Of a DNA stretch of 64,000 nt, positions 11,089 to 23,000 are shown piece after piece. Position 1 is the first letter of the stretch, and each line of letters starts with the position of its first letter. The position numbers and the translations under genes were made by a program. This DNA is from Archivesica marissinica (taxonomy: Eukaryota > Mollusca > Bivalvia > Venerida > Vesicomyidae). The stretch is from the NCBI GenBank assembly GCA_014843695.1, contig CM026397.1, forward strand, positions 45,698,571-45,762,570, given 5' to 3'. The notes under the pieces are model-generated. The model saw only the letters and a list, made by a program, of their open reading frames with translations, made no database searches and was not told the DNA's origin.

Positions 11089-14000
11089 CTAAAAGTTGAA
11101 ATGGATGACACTGTTTGAAATGTCTACTTTGTGACAGGCATGCATAAGATAGTGGAACTCCACTGTAAAAGAAAGTGCCGTCTCTTACTGAGTAAGTAAA
11201 TACTTGTTATGTCAACAAACCGCGTATACGACGTTTGTTTATTAGTTGAAATACCATATAATAAGAAAATACATTGTGTAGAAATTTGTGTTTTCACTGA
11301 TGTAGTGTCACTTTAATAGGGCCCAACAAATTTACACGAATTACCGAATCTGCAGAAAACGTGTCTTGTTTTTTCCAAATGTTGCAAATATTGCATGGTG
11401 TTGCTCTCCGAACCCTTGGGGGGAAATAAACAGGACCTAACATGGCAAATTTCAAGAGAGAAACACTAACCCTCATAACCTGGCCTCTCACTGGCTGCAC
11501 ACTGTTGTCATTGACAAGCTGATTCGCACCCACACCTGTACAGTTGATGATTATGTCGTAGTCACCGTCTGCAAGCTAAATAGCACCACATAATTACACC
11601 CAGAACTTAGGCCAAGGTTAGGATACTGCGTTGTCATTAATGTCAGGTGCGAAAGGTTACTGATTAATATACGTTGCAAGAACTCATTTCGCAATCAAGC
11701 TAAAATAACCCATTAATGTCTGTATCTGTACGTATGACATGTTGTATGTATATTTTGTGTGTTTTACGTTTATTTATCGTCGCTACCGGTTGCCCATATG
11801 AGCGACGCCTCCTGAAGAGATTAGTCGTTTTAGATTTTGGAGGATAGTGCAATGATACAGACAGAGACCCATTCCAGAGTATCCTCTGGTTCTTTCACGT
11901 GCACGGTGTAAAGCACCGACACGTGACCTAGGTTTAACGTCACATCTGAAAGACTTAATTTTATTAGGGTCAGATGGGGGGTCGAACCTGCGATCCCCGG
12001 ATTACCAATCCAACGTGTTACCGGTAACCACAGGACTACATATCCGTCTGTTTGTATGTATATTACACCATACCAAGCAAGTTTAAAAACTATGAAGGCT
12101 ATGTATTGGGTTTCATTTTTAAACTTGCTTGGAATGGCATAAACAATTTTTTATGTATAGTGTATTATAGTGTTCTTAAAAACCAAAAAAAAAGAGAAAA
12201 GTTTCATAGTTTTGTGGTTTGAACCAGCAAACATTGGTCCAGACACCCGCAAACATTGGTCCAGACACCAAGCATCTGTGGATATTTACAGAACGTGCTG
12301 GTGAATACTTGAAACATTTTGAAATAATAAAGGAAAAGAATGAATGTTACAAAAGGATATTAGTATACAAAGACTATTTAATATTTGTGAACTAACAATA
12401 GTTCTTAGCATGTAAGAATGGCCATATCTGGTCACATTTCTGGTCAGGTCACATTTCTTGTCACATTTCTGGCCATAAATGGCTTACAACACTGGCGATA
12501 TATTACGTCGCTCACATCTCTGACCGGTTCTATGTCGCTTACAACATAGATATACAGCAATACATTTACATTTGCGCCTTTATTTATGTCAAGAAAAACT
12601 AACGGACGACCCTACTGGACTAACAGCCCACTGGGGCCGCTGGCTCGGGTGGGCAGATGAACGGAAAAACACAAAAAGGAATTGAACGTGTCTGGTGTGA
12701 GAAGTGTGCGAAAATTTATTATAATAAACAAGTAATTATAGAAGTCAACCAATTAAATGACAAGAGAGCAAAAATATGACATAAAGTTGGACATCAATGC
12801 CTTCTACCCCGCTACCCTCTATAGACCAACCATCGTTACAATGCCTTCGCTCTATCCCGCTACCCTCTATAGACCAACCATCGTTACAATGCCTTCTATC
12901 CCACTACCCTCTATAGACCAACCATCGTTACAATGCCTTCTACCCCACTACCCTCTATAGACCAACCATCGTTACAATGCCTTCTACCCCACTACCCTCT
13001 ATAGACCAACCATCGTTACAATGCCTTCTACCCCACTACCCTCTATAGACCAACCATCGTTACAATGCCTTCTACCCCACTACCCTCTATAGACCAACCA
13101 TCGTTACAATGCCTTCTATCCCACTACCCTCTATAGACCAACCATCGTTACAATGCCTTCGCTCTATCCCACTACCCTCTATAGACCAACCATCGTTACA
13201 ATGCCTTCTATCCCACTACCCTCTATAGACCAACCATCGTTACAATGCCTTCTACCCCACTACCCTCTATAGACCAACCATCGTTACAATGCCTTCTATC
13301 CCACTACCCTCTATAGACCAACCATCGTTACAATGCCTTCTATCCCACTACCCTCTATAGACCAACCATCGTTACAATGCCTTCTATCCCACTACCCTCT
13401 ATAGACCAACCATCGTTACAATGCCTTCTATCCCACTACCCTCTATAGACCAACCATCGTACAATGCCTTCTACCCACTACCCTCTATAGACCAACCATC
13501 GTTACAATGCCTTCTATCCCACTACCCTCTATAGACCAACCATCGTTACAATGCCTTCTATCCCACTACCCTCTATAGACCAACCATCGTTACAATGCCT
13601 TCTATCCCACTACCCTCTATAGACCAACCATCGTTACAATGCCTTCTATCCCACTACCCTCTATAGACCAACCATCGTTACAATGCCTTCGCTCTATCCC
13701 ACTACCCTCTATAGACCAACCATCGTTACAATGCCTTCTATCCCACTACCCTCTATAGACCAACCATCGTTACAATGCCTTCTACCCCACTACCCTCTAT
13801 AGACCAACCATCGTTACAATGCCTTCTATCCCACTACCCTCTATAGACCAACCATCGTTACAATGCCTTCTATCCCACTACCCTCTATAGACCAACCATC
13901 GTTACAATGCCTTCTATCCCGCTACCCTCTATAGACCAACCATCGTTACAATGCCTTCTATCCCACTACCCTCTATAGACCAACCATCGTTACAATGCCT

Positions 14001-17000
14001 TCTATCCCACTACCCTCTATAGACCAACCATCGTTACAATGCCTTCGCTCTATCCCACTACCCTCTATAGACCAACCATCGTTACAATGCCTTCGCTCTA
14101 TCCCACTACCCTCTATAGACCAACCATCGTTACAATGCCTTCGCTCTATCCCACTACCCTCTATAGACCAACCATCGTTACAATGCCTTCTATCCCACTA
14201 CCCTCTATAGACCAACCATCGTTACAATGCCTTCTACCCCGCTACCCTCTATAGACCAACCATCGTTACAATGCCTTCTACCCCGCTACCCTCTATAGAC
14301 CAACCATCGTTACAATGCCTTCTATCCCACTACCCTCTATAGACCAACCATCGTTACAATGCCCTCTATCCCACTACCCTCTATAGACCAACCATCGTTA
14401 CAATGCCTTCTACCCCACTACCCTCTATAGACCAACCATCGTTACAATGCCTTCTATCCCACTACCCTCTATAGACCAACCATCGTTACAATGCCTTCTA
14501 CCCCGCTACCCTCTATAGACCAACCATCGTTACAATGCCTTCTACCCCGCTACCCTCTATAGACCAACCATCGTTACAATGCCTTCGCTCTATCCCACTA
14601 CCCTCTATAGACCAACCATCGTTACAATGCCTTCGCTCTATCCCACTACCCTCTATAGACCAACCATCGTTACAATGCCTTCGCTCTATCCCACTACCCT
14701 CTATAGACCAACCATCGTTACAATGCCTTCGCTCTATCCCACTACCCTCTATAGACCAACCATCGTTACAATGCCTTCGCTCTATCCCACTACCCTCTAT
14801 AGACCAACCATCGTTACAATGCCTTCGCTCTATCCCACTACCCTCTATAGACCAACCATCGTTACAATACCTTCGCTCTATCCCACTACCCTCTATAGAC
14901 CAACCATCGTTACAATGCCTTCGCTCTATCCCACTACCCTCTATAGACCAACCATCGTTACAAATGTAAATTGCTTTATAATGCTACGCTATATAAAGCG
15001 TGTCTTTTCTGACGGACGGATGTACGAACGGATGTACACAGTGATTTTGGCTAGGCTATGTGGCATAGGTATCTCTATCCTCTCTCTATACCCTGTCTTT
15101 GTATCAGACATAATAAACAAGTAACATGTTTGAAAGTACCTCATCCAGATTGCTGAGGTGTTGCTTCTTTAACCTACCGCCTTTTCTTTGAAATCTGCAA
15201 ATTAAATGTAATTTCATAAAAGCTTCAACATTCATGAATCATAATACGTTTTTATTTTCCATTTTCCGTAGATAATCAAAATGTACACCGAAACAAAACA
15301 TAGGTTTAATATCCCCAACTATATTAAAGACAATAGCACCGTCACTACGGTCGGGATTAGCTGTCCAATTAGCGCAGTGGTTAGTGAGCTTGCCTCACAC
15401 CAATGCAACCCGGGTTCAATCCTCGGACCGGGAAGTATGTGAGATAGTACGATGGTCGCCAGATCGGACAGGTGGGTTTTCTCTGGGTGCTCCGGTTTCC
15501 TACCACACGAATGACCATATGTATGCTTTCATCCGCGACAACGAGAGTGATTAATATAAGTTGTTAAAACTTGCTTCACAATCGTAAAACAAATAAAGTT
15601 TAATCTCAAACTACTGTCGGGAATGGCCGTAGCTTAAACTAATGTAGCTAGAACGACCCGTTTGCTTTTCTTGAAATTGTCAGGTTTTGTATTATATACA
15701 TGTATATGTAAAATTAATCGACCAATACAATATGATTAAACTAAACAGTCACTATGGAAGCTGCCATCGACCACGTTAATACTAATATTAACTAGAGAGA
15801 CGCACACCCAATGGTATATTACACATGGGAACTTCACTGACCAATCTAACCACATGCGTCGACAAATATCTCATTGATCAAATGCCCAATACTTCTTCCT
15901 CGACCTACCATCTACCTATACACAAAGTGTATCCAATTAGCGCAGTGGTTAGCGCACTCACCAATGAAACCCGGGTTTGATCCTCGGACCGGAAAGTATG
16001 CGAGAGGGTACGGTGGTCGCCAGCTCGGACAGGTGGAGTTTCTCCAGGTACTCCGGTTTTCTCCCACATGAATGACCACATAAATGTTACGCTTTCATCT
16101 GCGCCAAAGATTGATTAATATAAGTTGTTAAAACTTGCTTCACAATCTTTGTCAAATAAATAAAGTTTGAAAAACATGTTCAGTCGGGGGAATATAACTG
16201 GACATACTTAAACAAATGCATGTATCCTCTTTATATAATTTTCGCAGGTTCGATCCCTCGTCTGACCCTAATAAAATTAACAGTCTTTCAGATGGGACTT
16301 TAAACCGAGGTCTCCTGTCGGTGCTGTACATCATGCACGTAAAATAACCAGAGGATACTCTGGAATGGGTCTCTGTCTGTATCATTCATTGCACTATCTT
16401 CCAAAATCTAAAATGACTAATCTCTTAAGGAGGTGTCGCTCATATGGGCAACCATTAGCGACGATAAATAAACGTAAAACACACGCATATATAATTTTGT
16501 ACCTTTTCATGAGCCACTGTAAATACAGAATCGGTTCCAGCATCACTGTCGTGTAAAAATACCCGCAACTGGGAAATAGAGATTTTCATTTTAAATACAA
16601 GTCAAATATTTGAGCGAAAATATCTTGCAGTTATTAAGTTCAATCTCTGTTTATTGGTACAAAATCATAGCAAGAGTATGTAAAGTAAAGTCGTGTATTG
16701 TTTATTATAGTGTCACCCTTATTTAAAGGGCCAGCCATTTCTGACTTATGAAAGTGTTTGTTTATTATAGTGTCACCCCTATTTAAAGGGCCAGCCATTT
16801 CTGACTTATGAAAGTGTTTGTTTATTATAGTGTCGCCCCTATTTAAAGGGCCAGCCATTTCTGACTTATGAAAGTGTTTGTTTATTATAGTGTCACCCCT
16901 ATTTAAAGGGCCAGCCATGTCTGACTTATGAGACACCTCTTTTTATGAACATCAGTATTTCCCGAATCCTATGCTTGTATACCAGGCGCCAGGCTGGTAG

Positions 17001-20000
17001 GCAATCGGTAACCATTATTTAACTAGCTGGCGGCTCCACCAACCGGCCATATCGGAACGAACCCCTGATGAGATTTGAACTTTCGACCTCCCATTCCGTA
17101 TGACAAAGACAAACACATACACAACTAAATTCATTCTTGATCAAGCGGAGTTACTCTGTAAATACTGGAAGATCACACAATTGAGTTAGGAGTCTTCCTC
17201 CACCAACAATAGTCGGAGAGTTGCCATATGACCCAATATTTCGGTGCGAATTTAAGCCCCCAAAACAAACAAACTTGATTGGAGGTACGGCTGTCCCAGT
17301 CCCAGTGACCCTGTAACTATACTTACCACATACCATCGTATTCCTTTATTTCCTTCTTAGTTAGAAGTCGGAAGTTCTTCACACAATCTTTCCAAAATGG
17401 TGGCTATAAAATATACAAAATGTAGCGTGACCTGCTGGTCAGGTTTGAATAGTATAGGATAACGTTTATTTGCATATTAACTAAATCCACTACGTGTTTA
17501 AAGTTATACTCCTGTTCAAAACAACACAATTGAAAGGTCTACGAGTATCCTGTTCTTTATGCAAGAAGTTTAAACAACATTAAAATACATATTTCGGTGA
17601 TCAGGAGATATTACACTAATAAACACAAATCTTCTTTTTCTTTTATGATTTCCAATGATTTTGGCTAATATAATATTTGTTTTCAAATTTTATTCATTTT
17701 AGCTGCCCTGTCATTTCTCTACAATACACAACCGCACAACCACATACGTTAACGTGAACGTATAAATACAAAATAGTTCCTGTTAGTTACTTTCTGTTTG
17801 CAGTCATTATTAAAACTACAGACAAAACGTATTCATTAGAATATATTAACATTATAATTAAATTTAATGTTTAATGATTGTCAGAATATACAAAAAGTAG
17901 TACATGCAACCGCGGAGGAATACGAAACTGAAGCAGTAACAGAGAAAATGCCATCTTTCACTGCTTCAAAGCAGTGGAAAATGGAATTTTCTCTTTCACT
18001 GAGAAAACTCTTACCGTTCATTGGAAAGCATAAAAGAAAAGAATATTCTTACTCGAATAAAGTTATATATTTTTCAAGTACATTAGAACTGCACAAATGA
18101 AGGATTTCATTAATGCATAATCTGGCTAATACTGCTATTGTAAAGAATAAAATTGTATGACAGAAACTGTTGACATTCTTTCTGAACAGTACAATCACCT
18201 TTATAATATAGTAAAGTGTGTTGAAAAATATCGACACGCATGCTCGAGGATAATGTCATAGCCTCGAGTCGCTAGTATAGCAGCATGTTTGAGGATAATG
18301 CCCTCGCGTCGCTAGTATTGCAGAACGTTCGAGGATTACGTCCCAACCTCGAGTCGCTGGTATAGCAGAACATTCGAGGATAACATCCCAACCTCGAGTC
18401 GCTGGTATAGCAATTCTATGCAGTGCATCGAGAGTCACCTGACGGGTCAGTAGTCCAGTGGTTAACACATTGGACTGTGAATCCAGTGGTCACAGATTCT
18501 CTGTCTGTATCATTACACTATCCTCCAAAATCTAAAATGGCTAATCTTTTAAGGAGGCGTTGCTCATATGGGCAACCGGTAGCGACGATAAATAAACGTA
18601 AAACACACACTGGCAAAATATGTACCTCGTCATTGGGATCTGCAGTCAGCCGATAGCCGGACACGATGCACGCTCCCGTGTATTTGGCACAGTCTGTATC
18701 TGCCAACCATGACATATGTTCGAATGTTTTGTAACTCCATTGTCTACATAGATAGAATACACAACAGCAGGTGTAATACAGTCCAACGTGTGATAGATAG
18801 AATACACAACAACAGGTGGAATACAGTACAACATGTGATAGATAGAATACACAACAGCAGGTGTAATACAGTCCAACATGTGATAGATAGAATACACAAC
18901 AGCAGGTGTAATACAGTATAACATGTGATGGATAGGATACACAACAGCAGGTGTAATACAGTCCAACATGTGATGGATAGGATACACAACAGCAGGTGTA
19001 ATACAGTCCAACATGTGATAGATAAATACACAACAGCAGGTGTAATACAGTCAACATATGATAGATAGAATACACAACAGCAGGTGTAATACAGTACAAC
19101 ATGTGATTGATAGAATACACAACAGCAGGTGTAATACAGTCCAACATGTGATGGATAGAATACACAACAGCAGGTGTAATACAGTACAACATGTGATGGA
19201 TAGAATACACAACAGCAGGTGTAATACAGTCCAACATGTGATAGATAGAATACACAACAGCAGGTGTAATACAGTCAACATTGATAGATAGAATACACAA
19301 CAGCAGGTGTAATACAGTATAACATGTGATGGATAGGATAAACAGCAGGTGTAATACAGTCCAACATATGATAGATAGAATACACAACAGCAGGTGTAAT
19401 ACAGTACAACATGTGATTGATAGAATACACAACAGCAGGTGTAATACAGTCCAACATGTGATGGATAGAATACACAACAGCAGGTGTAATACAGTCCAAC
19501 ATGTGATAGATAGAATACACAACAGCAGGTGTAATACAGTCCAACATGTGATAGATAGAATACACAACAGCAGGTGTAATACAGTACAACATGTGATGGA
19601 TAGAATACACAACAGCAGGTGTAATACAGTACAACATGTGATTGATAGAATACACAACAGCAGGTGTAATACAGTACAACATGTGATGGATAGAATACAC
19701 AACAGCAGGTGTAATACAGTCCAACATGTGATGGATAGAATACACAACAGCAGGTGTAATACAGTATAACATGTGATGGATAGGATACACAACAGCAGGT
19801 GTAATACAGTCCAACATGTGATGGATAGAATACACAACAGCAGGTGTAATACAGTATAACATGTGATGGATAGGATACACAACAGCAGGTGTAATACAGT
19901 CCAACATGTGATGGATAGAATACACAACAGCAGGTGTAATACAGTCCAACATGTGATGGATAGAATACACAACAGCAGGTGTAATACAGTCCAACATGTG

Positions 20001-23000
20001 ATAGATAGAATACACAACAGCAGGTGTAATACAGTATAACATGTGATGGATAGGATACACAACAGCAGGTGTAATACAGTCCAACATGTGATGGATAGGA
20101 TACACAACAGCAGGTGTAATACAGTCCAACATGTGATAGATAGAATACACAACAGCAGGTGTAATACAGTACAACATGTGATAGATAGAATACACAACAG
20201 CAGGTGTAATACAGTCCAACATGTGATGGATAGGATACACAACAGCAGGTGTAATACAGTCCAACATGTGATGGATAGGATACACAACAGCAGGTGTAAT
20301 ACAGTCCAACATGTGATGGATAGAATACACAACAGCAGGTGTAATACAGTCCAACATGTGATGGATAGAATACACAACAGCAGGTGTAATACAGTCCAAC
20401 ATGTGATGGATAGAATACACAACAGCAGGTGTAATACAGTCCAACATGTGATGGATAGGATACACAACAGCAGGTGTAATACAGTCCAACATGTGATGGA
20501 TAGAATACACAACAGCAGGTGTAATACAGTCCAACATGTGATGGATAGAATACACAACAGCAGGTGTAATACAGTCCAACATGTGATGGATAGGATACAC
20601 AACAGCAGGTGTAATACAGTCCAACATGTGATGGATAGGATACACAACAGCAGGTGTAATACAGTCCAACATGTGATGGATAGAATACACAACAGCAGGT
20701 GTAATACAGTCCAACATGTGATGGATAGGATACACAACAGCAGGTGTAATACAGTCCAACATGTGATAGATAGGATACACAACAGCAGGTGTAATACAGT
20801 CCAACATGTGATGGATAGAATACACAACAGCAGGTGTAATACAGTCCAACATGTGATAGATAGAATACACAACAGCAGGTGTAATACAGTCCAATATGTG
20901 ATAGATAGAATACACAACAGCAGGTGTAATACAGTATAACATGTGATGGATAGGATACACAACAGCAGGTGTAATACAGTCCAATATGTGATGGATAGAA
21001 TACACAACAGCAGGTGTAATACAATCCAACATGTGATGGATAGGATACACAACAGCAGGTGTAATACAGTATAACATGTGATAGATAGAATATACAACAG
21101 CAGGTGTAATATAGTCCAACATGTGATAGATAGGATACACAACAGCAGGTGTAATACAGTATAACATGTGATGGATAGGATACACAACAGCAGGTGTAAT
21201 ACAGTCCAACATGTGATGGATAGAATACACAACAGCAGGTGTAATACAGTCCAACATGTGATGGATAGAATACACAACAGCAGGTGTAATACAGTCCAAC
21301 ATGTGATAGATAGAAACACAACAGCAGGTGTAATACAGTATAACATGTGATGGATAGGATACACAACAGCAGGTGTAATACAGTCCAACATGTGATGGAT
21401 AGGATACACAACAGCAGGTGTAATACAGTCCAACATGTGATGGATATAATACACAACAGCAGGTGTAATACAGTCCAACATGTGATGGATAGGATACACA
21501 ACAGCAGGTGTAATACAGTCCAACATGTGATAGATAGGATACACAACAGCAGGTGTAATACAGTCCAACATGTGATGGATAGAATACACAACAGCAGGTG
21601 TAATACAGTCCAACATGTGATAGATAGAATACACAACAGCAGGTGTAATACAGTCCAATATGTGATAGATAGAATACACAACAGCAGGTGTAATACAGTA
21701 TAACATGTGATGGATAGAATACACAACAGCAGGTGTAATACAGTCCAATATGTGATGGATAGAATACACAACAGCAGGTGTAATACAATCCAACATGTGA
21801 TGGATAGGATACACAACAGCAGGTGTAATACAGTATAACATGTGATAGATAGAATATACAACAGCAGGTGTAATATAGTCCAACATGTGATAGATAGGAT
21901 ACACAACAGCAGGTGTAATACAGTATAACATGTGATGGATAGGATACACAACAGCAGGTGTAATACAGTCCAACATGTGATGGATAGAATACACAACAGC
22001 AGGTGTAATACAGTCCAACATGTGATAGATAGAATACACAACAGCAGGTGTAATACAGTATAACATGTGATGGATAGGATACACAACAGCAGGTGTAATA
22101 CAGTCCAACATGTGATGGATAGGATACACAACAGCAGGTGTAATACAGTCCAACATGTGATAGATAGAATACACAACAGCAGGTGTAATACAGTCCAACA
22201 TGTGATGGATAGAATACACAACAGCAGGTGTAATACAGTCCAACATGTGATAGATAGAATACACAACAGCAGGTGTAATACAGTATAACATGTGATGGAT
22301 AGGATACACAACAGCAGGTGTAATACAGTCCAACATGTGATGGATAGGATACACAACAGCAGGTGTAATACAGTCCAACATGTGATAGATAGAATACACA
22401 ACAGCAGGTGTAATACAGTACAACATGTGATAGATAGAATACACAACAGCAGGTGTAATACAGTCCAACATGTGATGGATAGGATACACAACAGCAGGTG
22501 TAATACAGTCCAACATGTGATGGATAGGATACACAACAGCAGGTGTAATACAGTCCAACATGTGATGGATAGAATACACAACAGCAGGTGTAATACAGTC
22601 CAACATGTGATGGATAGAATACACAACAGCAGGTGTAATACAGTCCAACATGTGATGGATAGAATACACAACAGCAGTTGTGTAATACAGTCCAACATGT
22701 GATGGATAGAATACACAACAGCAGGTGTAATACAGTCCAACATGTGATGGATAGGATACACAACAGCAGGTGTAATACAGTCCAACATGTGATGGATAGG
22801 ATACACAACAGCAGGTGTAATACAGTCCAACATGTGATGGATAGAATACACAACAGCAGTTGTGTAATACAGTCCAACATGTGATGGATAGAATACACAA
22901 CAGCAGGTGTAATACAGTCCAACATGTGATGGATAGAATACACAACAGCAGGTGTAATACAGTCCAACATGTGATGGATAGGATACACAACAGCAGGTGT

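Noticed and set aside
10881..11099. Plus-strand 72-codon frame (KNYRIIPKRQLSKVW...)
   Set aside because: It is the antisense shadow of DDO exon 7 on the minus strand, which has family motifs and splice sites in phase.
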